The notes under the pieces: generated by a model
Databases searched by the model: none
Told to the model about the DNA's origin: nothing
What the model saw: only the letters and a program-made list of their open reading frames with translations
Part shown: piece by piece, positions 1-5,510 of the stretch
Position numbering within the stretch: position 1 is the first letter of the stretch
Layout of the letters: the number at the start of each line of letters is the position of its first letter
Position numbers and translations under genes: made by a program
Assembly: GCA_007117255.1 (NCBI GenBank)
Contig: SKGU01000280.1
Location: forward strand, 1 to 5,510
DNA: 5,510 nucleotides
Reading direction: 5' to 3'
DNA from: Natronohydrobacter sp.
GTDB lineage: Bacteria > Pseudomonadota > Alphaproteobacteria > Rhodobacterales > Rhodobacteraceae

Positions 1-3
1 AAC

Positions 4-13
4 AGGGAGAGGA
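4..13 (+). promoter_or_regulatory. Ribosome binding site of the extradiol dioxygenase gene
   Basis: The purine run AGGGAGAGGA lies just before the ATG at 17; its GGGAG core is 7 bases from the start. It supports the start chosen for the first gene. The window begins too close upstream to show a promoter. Confidence 0.6.
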
Positions 14-16
14 ATA

Positions 17-943
17 ATGACCGAAACAGTTCGCGTCGCCGCATTGCGCGGCATCGTCATGCGGGCACCGGGCATCACCGCCACCCGCGACTTCTATATC
101 GACAATTGGGGCTTGTCCGTTGCGCATGAGGCAGACGGCACTGTCTGGCTGCGTGGCACCGGAACCGAGCCGTTCATCTACGGGCTGACGGAAGGTCCGG
201 TCTATGGCATCGAATATGTCCATTTCGCCATGCCCGATCGCGCTACGATGGCCGCGCTGCACGCGCAGGTCGTGGCCGCCGGTGCGACCGTGCTGGGCGA
301 TCCCGCCCCGTTTGATGATTTTGCCGGTGGCTGGGGCTTCGAGATGCTCGACCCTGATGACCGCCGCCTGCGTTTTCGCTGCGAGGCGCGCGACGCAGCA
401 CCGCTTGACGAATGGGCGCGGCCGAAAAAGGTCAGCCATGTGGTGCTGAACACTGCCGATATGGACGGGCTGGAAGCCTGGTATCGCGATGTGCTGGGGT
501 TTCGCGTATCGGACTACAGCGCTGATCAGATGGTGTTCTTGCGCTGCGCGTCTGACCATCATTCGATTGCGCTGGTGCGCGGGCAATATCCAAGCGTCAA
601 TCACGTGGCGTTTGAGTTGCCGACGCTCAATGAATTCATGCGCTCGATCGGGCGGATGAAACAGAAGGGCATCGTGCCCACCTGGGGGCCGGGGCGGCAC
701 GGGCCGGGGGACAACCCTTTTGCCTATTTCTGTTCGCCATCAGGCTTCGTGATCGAATTCACCAGCGAATTGCAGCAAATCGACGAGGACACCCACGAAG
801 CGCAGGTCTGGTCGCGCGACGACCCCGAAGCGATGGACCGCTGGATGACCGCAGGCCCGCCGACATCGGCACAACGCGCCATCATGCAAGGCCGCCCTGA
901 TCCGGGCTGGCCGGAATTGCGCAGCGGAAAGGATGCGACATGA
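17..943 (+). CDS. Type I extradiol ring-cleavage dioxygenase, VOC family (308 aa)
   Basis: Probably a cytoplasmic Fe(II)-dependent enzyme that opens a catechol-type ring next to the two hydroxyls (meta cleavage). Two VOC modules are visible: an N-terminal degenerate one (about residues 8-122) and a catalytic C-terminal one (about 136-252). The catalytic module shows the 2-His-1-carboxylate triad: H141 (KKVSHVVLN), H196 (SVNHVAFEL) and E247 (GFVIEFTSE). It also has second-shell residues matching BphC-type enzymes: H181/H182 (SDHHSIAL), H228 (GPGRHGPGDN) and Y237 (FAYF). Spacings agree with BphC (metal His146/His210/Glu260, plus His195, His241, Tyr250). Length is usual for two-domain type I enzymes. 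A Trp- and Pro-rich tail of about 55 residues (254-308) follows the catalytic domain. The ATG follows a purine-rich Shine-Dalgarno stretch; no in-frame stop lies upstream in the window, so a longer form is not strictly excluded. The stop overlaps the next start. The substrate cannot be read from sequence; biphenyl-, steroid- or cumate-type names would be guesses. Family call is firm. Confidence 0.88.
   Translation: MTETVRVAALRGIVMRAPGITATRDFYIDNWGLSVAHEADGTVWLRGTGTEPFIYGLTEGPVYGIEYVHFAMPDRATMAALHAQVVAAGATVLGDPAPFDDFAGGWGFEMLDPDDRRLRFRCEARDAAPLDEWARPKKVSHVVLNTADMDGLEAWYRDVLGFRVSDYSADQMVFLRCASDHHSIALVRGQYPSVNHVAFELPTLNEFMRSIGRMKQKGIVPTWGPGRHGPGDNPFAYFCSPSGFVIEFTSELQQIDEDTHEAQVWSRDDPEAMDRWMTAGPPTSAQRAIMQGRPDPGWPELRSGKDAT
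684..710 (+). other. Putative G-quadruplex motif inside the dioxygenase gene
   Basis: Four G-runs of 5, 4, 3 and 5 bases are separated by spacers of 2, 6 and 2 bases on the coding strand, satisfying the usual G3+N1-7 rule. The stretch encodes W223 to D232, the active-site loop carrying H228, so amino-acid constraint (Gly/Pro/Arg codons) can explain it. Whether it folds is not shown. Confidence 0.35.
926..933 (+). promoter_or_regulatory. Ribosome binding site of the SDR gene, inside the upstream CDS
   Basis: GGAAAGGA lies 6 bases before the ATG at 940, within the last codons of the dioxygenase gene. With the ATGA overlap, it fixes the SDR start and indicates translational coupling. Confidence 0.6.
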
Positions 944-1725
944 AACCCTATGAAGGCATGAGCGCGGTTGTGACCGGCGGTTCTTCGGGCATCGGGCTGG
1001 CCACGGTGCGGCTGCTGCTGGAACAGGGCGCGCGCGTGGCGCTTTGTGCGCGCAACGAAGGGCGGCTGAACGATGTGGCGCAGCTATTGGCGCGCGATCA
1101 CGGCGAAGACCGGATTCTTGCGCGCGCCTTTTCGGTGCTGGACCCCGAGGCCGTGCAGAGCTTCGCGCAAGACGTCGAAAGCCGGTTCGGGGGGTGCGAT
1201 CTTCTGGTCAACAATGCCGGACAGGGGCGTCAGTCGACCTTTGCCGACACAAGCGACGATGACTGGCGCGCCGAATATGACCTGAAGCTTTTCAGCCAGA
1301 TCCATCCGATCCGGGCCTTTTTGCCCATGTTGCGCAGTGCCAGAGGCGCCATTGTCGCGGTAAACTCGCTGCTGGCCTATCAGCCGGAAAAGCACATGGT
1401 CTGCACATCCTCGGCGCGGGCCGGGGTGCAGAACCTGCTCAAATCGCTGAGCATCGAGCTTGCCCCGGATGTGCGGGTGAATTCGGTGCTGCTGGGACTG
1501 GTTGGATCAGGCCAGTGGACGCGCCGCTTTGCCGAACGCGCCGATCAGTCGGTCAGCCGCAGCGAATGGTATGGCGCATTGGCGCGCGACAAGGGCATTC
1601 CGCTGGGCCGCCTAGGGGAGCCGGAAGAAGCGGCAGCGGCGATCGCCTTTCTGGGCAGCAAGGCCGCAAGCTACATCACTGGCGCACAGCTCGATGTTTC
1701 GGGCGGCCTGTCACGGCATATCTGA
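940..1725 (+). CDS. SDR-family oxidoreductase lacking the canonical YxxxK catalytic pair (261 aa)
   Basis: A classical-length short-chain dehydrogenase/reductase by fold. The Rossmann cofactor motif TGGSSGIG is at residues 12-19, NNAG at 91-94, and the C-terminal family signature LDVSGG at 251-256. R38 after the second strand (ALCAR) hints at NADP(H), weakly. The active site is unusual. Around the catalytic segment (NSLLAYQPEKHMVCTSSARAG, about 142-162) Ser143 can be aligned with the catalytic Ser, but the Tyr position is Cys155 and the Lys position is Ala159 (followed by Arg160). The Asn of the extended tetrad aligns with Lys116 (YDLKLF). The usual PG after the sixth strand reads LG (NSVLLGLVGSG). 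The reading frame is clean, so this is divergence rather than decay. I recall related SDRs with an 'ATSAARAG' segment here, which would make the change a subfamily trait. The start codon overlaps the dioxygenase stop (ATGA) and has a good Shine-Dalgarno. Activity may be atypical or absent; the substrate is unknown. Confidence 0.85.
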   Translation: MKPYEGMSAVVTGGSSGIGLATVRLLLEQGARVALCARNEGRLNDVAQLLARDHGEDRILARAFSVLDPEAVQSFAQDVESRFGGCDLLVNNAGQGRQSTFADTSDDDWRAEYDLKLFSQIHPIRAFLPMLRSARGAIVAVNSLLAYQPEKHMVCTSSARAGVQNLLKSLSIELAPDVRVNSVLLGLVGSGQWTRRFAERADQSVSRSEWYGALARDKGIPLGRLGEPEEAAAAIAFLGSKAASYITGAQLDVSGGLSRHI

Positions 1726-1731
1726 AGGAAG
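1725..1731 (+). promoter_or_regulatory. Ribosome binding site of the ThDP-enzyme gene
   Basis: AAGGAAG begins at the last base of the SDR stop codon and ends 6 bases before the ATG at 1738. It fills much of the 12-base gap between the genes and supports this start, which gives an N-terminal extension of about 22 residues ahead of the conserved domain. Confidence 0.6.
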
Positions 1732-1737
1732 AAGACC

Positions 1738-3459
1738 ATGGAAAACCTGCTTGACAAGGCGCGCCCCGAAATCGCCCCAGCAACAGCCCCAGCCGATACG
1801 ACACCGCTGCCGGAAACTGTGGGCGAATACATCGCCCGCTATCTGGCCGAAATCGGGGTGAGCACCATCTTCGGTGTGATCTCGATCCACAATATGCCGA
1901 TCCTTGATGCCGTGGCGCGTCAGGGCCGCATCCGCTTTGTGCCCGCGCGTGGGGAAGCCGGGGCGATGAACATGGCCGATGCTTATGCGCGTGTATCGGG
2001 CAAGCTGGGCGTGGTGCTGACCTCGACCGGCACAGCGGCGGGAAATGCCGCCGGTGCCCAGGTCGAGGCGCTGACTGCCGGCACGCCGCTTTTGCACATC
2101 ACCTCAACCGTGGACAGCCAGTTCATGGACCGCGACCGCGCACCCATCCATGATGTGCCGCGACAACCCGACATGCTCAAGGGCATTTCCAAGGCCTATA
2201 TCCGCATGTGGGATGCGGGCAGCGCCATCGGCGCACTGACAGCGGCGGTCTCTGCTGCGGTCAGCGCACCCAGCGGCCCTGTGGCGCTGGAGATCCCCGT
2301 CGATGTACAGCGCAGCCAGATGGCGCGGGCAGCGCGCATTCATGCCCCAGTCGCACAACGGCCGCGCGCGGCGGCGGACGCGGTGGAGATGATGGCCCAA
2401 CGTATCCGCGCCGCCAAGCGCCCGATCCTGTGGCTGGGCGGAGGTGCGCGCGAGGCGACGGCAGAGGCTGAAGAACTCGTGCGGCGCGGTTTCGTCGCGG
2501 TCACGTCAGTCAATGGGCGCGGCGCGGTATCCGAGGAAAACCCCGCCAGCCTCGGCGCGTTCAACATGACCCCCGAAGCGCAGACGCTTTACCAGAAAGC
2601 CGATCTGATGCTGGTGGTCGGCTCGCGTTTGCGTGGCAATGAGACGCTCAACAACACCATGCAGCTTCCCTGGCCGCTGATGCAGATCGATGCCGACCCC
2701 TATCAGGGCGGGCGCAATTATCCGGTCGATGTGTTTGCTCATGGCGATGCCGCTGGCACGCTGCGTGCGCTTCTTGACCTGCTGCCCGAGCGCCTTGACG
2801 TGGATCCAGAGCACGCATTTCAAGCCGCGATGGCGCGCGCAACCGCCGAAGGTGTCATGCGCACCAAGATGGGCCCCTATGAAGTCATGGCACAAGCATT
2901 GCTGGAACGTGTCGGCCCGGGCCATCACCCTTGGGTGCGCGATGTGACCATCTCGAACTCGACCTTCGGAAACCGCTTCGTCAAGATCGCCGAACCCCGG
3001 CTGGGCGTCCATGCTCTGGGTGGCGGGATCGGTCAGGGCGTAGCAATGGGCATCGGTGCGGCGCTTGCCAGCAAGGGGCCGAAAGCGATTGTGCTGATCG
3101 GGGATGGCGGCACCCAGCTTGGCATTGCCGAGATGATCACTGCCGTCGAGGAAAAGGCGCCGCTGGTCTTCGTGTTGATGAATGATCAGGCTTACGGCGT
3201 GATCCGCAACATTCAGGATGCGCAATATGACAGCCGCCACCATTATTCGGCGCTGCATACCCCCGATTTCGCCAAGCATTGCGATGCAATCGGCCTGTCG
3301 CATCAACGCATTGACGATATCGCACAATTTGCCCCCGCACTGGATGCGGCCCTCGCTGCGGATGGTCCGCAACTGCTGGAGGTGGATATGCTGGCCATTG
3401 GCCCCTTTGCCGAAAGCTTCTCTGGCCCACCGGCAGGCGCGGCGGGAAACCGGTTCTGA
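1738..3459 (+). CDS. Thiamine diphosphate-dependent enzyme, acetolactate synthase/benzoylformate decarboxylase superfamily (573 aa)
   Basis: A cytoplasmic ThDP enzyme expected to make or break a C-C bond next to a carbonyl (2-oxo acid decarboxylase, carboligase or C-C hydrolase). After an Ala/Pro-rich leader (about 1-24) come the PYR domain (about 25-190) with catalytic Glu73 (RGEAGAMNMADAYAR), a central domain (about 210-350, including VVGSRLRGNE at 293-302), and the PP domain (about 385-555). The PP domain carries the ThDP/Mg motif GDG at 455-457, followed by MNDQAYG at 481-487. Asp456 and Asp483 are 27 residues apart, the same spacing as the two Mg ligands of benzoylformate decarboxylase (Asp428, Asn455), but the usual second Asn is Asp here. 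Length is normal for the superfamily. No small regulatory (IlvN-like) subunit follows, which argues against anabolic acetolactate synthase. It sits 12 bases after the SDR gene and one base before the aspartate dehydrogenase gene. Superfamily is firm; substrate and reaction are not known. Confidence 0.88.
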   Translation: MENLLDKARPEIAPATAPADTTPLPETVGEYIARYLAEIGVSTIFGVISIHNMPILDAVARQGRIRFVPARGEAGAMNMADAYARVSGKLGVVLTSTGTAAGNAAGAQVEALTAGTPLLHITSTVDSQFMDRDRAPIHDVPRQPDMLKGISKAYIRMWDAGSAIGALTAAVSAAVSAPSGPVALEIPVDVQRSQMARAARIHAPVAQRPRAAADAVEMMAQRIRAAKRPILWLGGGAREATAEAEELVRRGFVAVTSVNGRGAVSEENPASLGAFNMTPEAQTLYQKADLMLVVGSRLRGNETLNNTMQLPWPLMQIDADPYQGGRNYPVDVFAHGDAAGTLRALLDLLPERLDVDPEHAFQAAMARATAEGVMRTKMGPYEVMAQALLERVGPGHHPWVRDVTISNSTFGNRFVKIAEPRLGVHALGGGIGQGVAMGIGAALASKGPKAIVLIGDGGTQLGIAEMITAVEEKAPLVFVLMNDQAYGVIRNIQDAQYDSRHHYSALHTPDFAKHCDAIGLSHQRIDDIAQFAPALDAALAADGPQLLEVDMLAIGPFAESFSGPPAGAAGNRF

Positions 3460-3460
3460 C

Positions 3461-4252
3461 ATGCGACTTGGGGTAATTGGTTACGGCGCGATCGCGCGCG
3501 AATTGCTGGCTGTCTTGGCGCGGGAAGATGCGATGCCCGAAGCCGTCATCGTGCTGATGCGCGATCCAGCAAAGCTAGATTGCCGCATGGCAGATTTGGA
3601 AACGGTCGGAACAGTGGCAGAGCTGATCGCCGCGCGCCCGGATCTGGTGATTGAATGTGCTGGCGCATCTGCGGTGCGTGACTATGTTGCTGCCTGCCTG
3701 TCGGCGGGCATAGACACGGTTATCGCTTCAGTTGGCGCACTGGCCGATAGCGACCTTCATGACGCGCTGAGTGACGCTGCGCGGCGGGGCAAAAGTCGTC
3801 TGATCCTGCCCGCTGGGGCGCTGGGTGGGGTCGATCTGTTGGCAGCGCTGCGTCCGTCAGGCATCGAAGAGTTGCTTTATACCGGGCGCAAACCGCCTGC
3901 CGCATGGCGTGGCAGCCCGGCGGAAGCGCTGGTTGATCTGGACCACCTGAGCACGCCTGTCACATTCTTCACAGGTGACGCCGCGCAGGCCGCTTGTGAC
4001 TTCCCAAAGAACGCGAATGTCGCGGCAACGCTGGCTTTGGCAGGCCCCGGCTTTGCCGCAACGCGGGTGCAACTGGTGGCCGACCCGGGCGCAACCTGCA
4101 ACCTGCACGAGGTCAGTCTGCGTGCAGGCGCCGCAAATTTCACCATCCGCATCGAGGGCAAGCCGTCGCCCGACAACCCACGCACTTCGCTGACGACCGC
4201 TTATTCACTGGCGCGCGAAGTTCTGAACCACAGCCGCGAGGTGGCGATATGA
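3461..4252 (+). CDS. nadX: L-aspartate dehydrogenase, NadX family (263 aa)
   Basis: The family oxidises L-aspartate with NAD(P)+ to iminoaspartate, which hydrolyses to oxaloacetate and ammonia; the reverse amination is also possible. The N-terminal Rossmann motif GYGAIA (7-12) is followed by ECAG (65-68) and SVGAL (90-94). The family hallmarks come next: PAGALGGVDLL (117-127), YTGRKPPAAW (140-149), FPKNANVAATLALAG (181-195), ADPG with CNLHEV (207-218) and NPRTSLTTAYS (239-249). Length is typical. The start at 3461 is chosen because MRLGVIGYGAIA is where the family begins. An in-frame ATG at 3218 would add 81 unrelated residues read from the ThDP gene in another frame. Only a weak, distant GGGAA (3444-3448) precedes it, one base after the ThDP stop, so translation is probably coupled. 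nadX is the family symbol: no nadA or nadC accompanies it, and the catabolic neighbours make a role in NAD synthesis doubtful. The true substrate may be aspartate or another amino/imino acid. Confidence 0.88.
   Translation: MRLGVIGYGAIARELLAVLAREDAMPEAVIVLMRDPAKLDCRMADLETVGTVAELIAARPDLVIECAGASAVRDYVAACLSAGIDTVIASVGALADSDLHDALSDAARRGKSRLILPAGALGGVDLLAALRPSGIEELLYTGRKPPAAWRGSPAEALVDLDHLSTPVTFFTGDAAQAACDFPKNANVAATLALAGPGFAATRVQLVADPGATCNLHEVSLRAGAANFTIRIEGKPSPDNPRTSLTTAYSLAREVLNHSREVAI
4238..4244 (+). promoter_or_regulatory. Ribosome binding site of the aldehyde dehydrogenase gene, inside the upstream CDS
   Basis: GAGGTGG lies within the last codons of the aspartate dehydrogenase gene; its GAGG core is 7 bases before the ATG at 4249. 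With the ATGA overlap it supports that start. Confidence 0.55.
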
Positions 4253-5510
4253 CCGAGATTTCCTTGCCCGATGGGCGCCTGTTCATTGGCGGCGAATGGC
4301 AGCAGGGCAACGGGGCCGAGATCACGTCGATCTACCCGGCGGATGGCAGCGTCAATATGGTGCTTCGCGGGGCCAGCCGCGCCGATGGAGAACTGGCGAT
4401 CAAGCGCGCGCAGGCGGCACAGGCCGATCCGGCTTGGCGCGGCATGAAGGCGCATGAACGCGCCCGTATCCTGCACCGCATCGCCGACGGGATTGAGGCA
4501 TCGGCCGAGCGTATCGCCTATATCCAGACCCGCGACACTGGCAAGACGCTGCGCGAAACCGGCGCGCTGGTCGCGTCGGCGGCAGGCACCTTTCGGTATA
4601 CGGCCGCTGCTCTGGAAACCCTTGACGATGCGCTGACCGTGCCGCGCGGTGATTACCTGACCATGTCCGTGCATGAACCCATAGGTCTGGTTGGGGCGAT
4701 CACACCATGGAACTCGCCCATCGCGTCAGACGCACAGAAAGTTGCCCCCGCGCTGGCGGCAGGCAATGCGGTATTGCTGAAACCCGCCAGCTGGTCGCCG
4801 CTGGTGGCGCTGGAACTGGCCCGCATCATTGAGGCGGCGGGCCTGCCCAAGGGGTTGTTCTCGGTTCTGCCCGGAGCGGGGCGCGAGATCGGAAATCTGC
4901 TGGTCGAACACCCCGCCATCGGCAAGATCAGCTTCACTGGCGGCACCGAAACCGGCCGGATGCTGGCGCGTCAGGCGGCGGAAAAGCTGATGCCGGTCTC
5001 ACTGGAACTGGGCGGCAAATCACCCAGCATCGTATTCGAGGATGCCGATATCGAGCAGACCATTGCCGGGGTGCTCTATGGGGTGTTTTCCTCCAGCGGA
5101 CAAAGCTGCATTGCTGGCACACGGCTGTTTGTGCAGCGTTCCATCTATGATGACTTTGTTGCACGGCTGGTGCGCGCCACCAAGGCGCTGAAAACCGGCG
5201 ATCCGTTTGATCCTGAGACGCAGGTCGCCCCGCTGGTTCATGCCGATCACCGCGACAGCGTCGCAGCGATGGTCAAGCAGGCGCTTGCAGAGGGGGCTGA
5301 ACTGCTATGTGGCGGTGCCGCGCCTGAAGCGCTGGCGCAGGGTGCCTATTACCTGCCCACCATTCTGACCGGCCTGCCCAATACTGCCACGATCTGCCGC
5401 GAGGAAGTCTTCGGCCCGGTGCTGTGCGTGCTACCCTTTGAAGATGAGACCGATGTCATCGCCCAGTCCAATGACAATGCCTATGGTCTGGCCTGCGGGA
5501 TCTGGACGCG
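4249..5510 (+). CDS. NAD(P)+-dependent aldehyde dehydrogenase, C-terminus cut by window edge (420 aa seen)
   Basis: Oxidises an aldehyde (here plausibly a pathway semialdehyde) to the acid via a thiohemiacetal on a catalytic Cys. The start MTEISLPDGRLFIGGEW is typical of the superfamily and overlaps the previous stop (ATGA). Active-site elements are complete: PWN with oxyanion Asn155, Lys178 (LLKPAS), FTGG (229-232) in the cofactor fold, general base Glu253 (LELGGK), nucleophile Cys287 (SGQSCIAGTR) and EEVFGP (385-390). The 34-residue Glu-Cys spacing matches human ALDH2 (Glu268/Cys302). After Lys178 the sequence is KPASWSP, with Ser181 where NAD+-preferring enzymes usually have Glu. This resembles the KPAS of NADP+-dependent GabD, so NADP+ use is possible. 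The frame stays open to the last base; judged by the usual 480-490 residues, about 65-70 are missing beyond the window. The style resembles DhaS-like or betaine/semialdehyde dehydrogenases; the exact substrate cannot be assigned. Confidence 0.92.
   Translation, partial: MTEISLPDGRLFIGGEWQQGNGAEITSIYPADGSVNMVLRGASRADGELAIKRAQAAQADPAWRGMKAHERARILHRIADGIEASAERIAYIQTRDTGKTLRETGALVASAAGTFRYTAAALETLDDALTVPRGDYLTMSVHEPIGLVGAITPWNSPIASDAQKVAPALAAGNAVLLKPASWSPLVALELARIIEAAGLPKGLFSVLPGAGREIGNLLVEHPAIGKISFTGGTETGRMLARQAAEKLMPVSLELGGKSPSIVFEDADIEQTIAGVLYGVFSSSGQSCIAGTRLFVQRSIYDDFVARLVRATKALKTGDPFDPETQVAPLVHADHRDSVAAMVKQALAEGAELLCGGAAPEALAQGAYYLPTILTGLPNTATICREEVFGPVLCVLPFEDETDVIAQSNDNAYGLACGIWT

Noticed and set aside
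17..943. Naming the dioxygenase bphC, tesB or hsaC
   Set aside because: Active-site residues fit type I extradiol enzymes generally, but nothing in the window (no matching hydrolase, aldolase or hydroxylase) identifies biphenyl or steroid substrates.
1723..1740. Possible internal promoter or terminator between the SDR and ThDP genes
   Set aside because: Only 12 bases separate the genes, and they are accounted for by a ribosome binding site; no hairpin or promoter-like boxes are visible.
1711..2097. Minus-strand frame of about 128 codons spanning the SDR/ThDP junction
   Set aside because: Composition is Arg/Gly/His-rich and shadow-like, with no motif and no good ribosome binding site; it overlaps two real genes.
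2914..2923. Perfect 10-base palindrome GGCCCGGGCC as a possible operator or terminator stem
   Set aside because: It is inside the ThDP coding region at Gly/Pro codons, has no loop or T-run, and such palindromes are common in GC-rich sequence.
1738..3459. Naming the ThDP enzyme ilvB (acetolactate synthase) or mdlC (benzoylformate decarboxylase)
   Set aside because: Only superfamily motifs are shared; no ilvN-like neighbour, no mandelate genes, and an Asp replaces the metal-ligand Asn.
3218..3460. Extended start for the aspartate dehydrogenase (in-frame ATG at 3218)
   Set aside because: The extra 81 residues are an out-of-frame reading of the ThDP PP domain; the family begins at the ATG at 3461, right after the ThDP stop.
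2506..3462. Long minus-strand open frame (about 318 codons) opposite the ThDP enzyme gene
   Set aside because: It lies fully antisense to a gene with convincing motifs, its translation shows no recognisable domain, and such frames are expected in GC-rich DNA with G/C-biased third positions.
4201..4674. Minus-strand frame of about 157 codons over the aspartate/aldehyde dehydrogenase junction
   Set aside because: Antisense to well-supported coding sequence, with no recognisable domain.

Overview
The window is one densely packed, co-directional (+ strand) block of five catabolic-type genes. It has essentially no non-coding DNA and no RNA genes, mobile elements, CRISPR array or terminator that I can see. 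The DNA is GC-rich with strong G/C third-position codon use. Together with the protein style, this suggests a proteobacterium, most likely an alphaproteobacterium of the Rhodobacteraceae/Paracoccus kind; that placement is an impression, not a demonstrated assignment.

Layout: 17-943 encodes a two-domain type I extradiol ring-cleavage dioxygenase (VOC superfamily) with all metal and acid-base residues in place. 940-1725 encodes a short-chain dehydrogenase/reductase (SDR) with an intact cofactor fold but no YxxxK catalytic pair. 1738-3459 encodes a thiamine-diphosphate (ThDP) enzyme of the acetolactate synthase/benzoylformate decarboxylase superfamily. 3461-4252 encodes an L-aspartate dehydrogenase (NadX family). 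4249-5510 encodes an aldehyde dehydrogenase cut by the window edge after 420 residues. Two junctions are ATGA stop/start overlaps, one gap is a single base and the largest gap is 12 bases, so this is very probably one operon with translational coupling. Promoter, regulator and terminator must lie outside the window.

Working together (inference): the dioxygenase suggests breakdown of a catechol-like ring. The aldehyde dehydrogenase could oxidise a semialdehyde intermediate, and the ThDP enzyme could decarboxylate or cleave a 2-oxo acid or diketone. The SDR would act on, or merely bind, a carbonyl/alcohol intermediate. The aspartate dehydrogenase is the odd member: neither nadA nor nadC is present, so a role in amino/imino acid chemistry or nitrogen release within the pathway is more likely than NAD synthesis. 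No ring hydroxylase, hydrolase, transporter or regulator is in the window.

From memory, a similar set (aldehyde dehydrogenase, aspartate dehydrogenase, ThDP 'decarboxylase', SDR) sits together in Pseudomonas aeruginosa around PA3504-PA3507. If that is right, this is a conserved cassette with no assigned substrate, which makes it the most interesting aspect of an otherwise tidy region.
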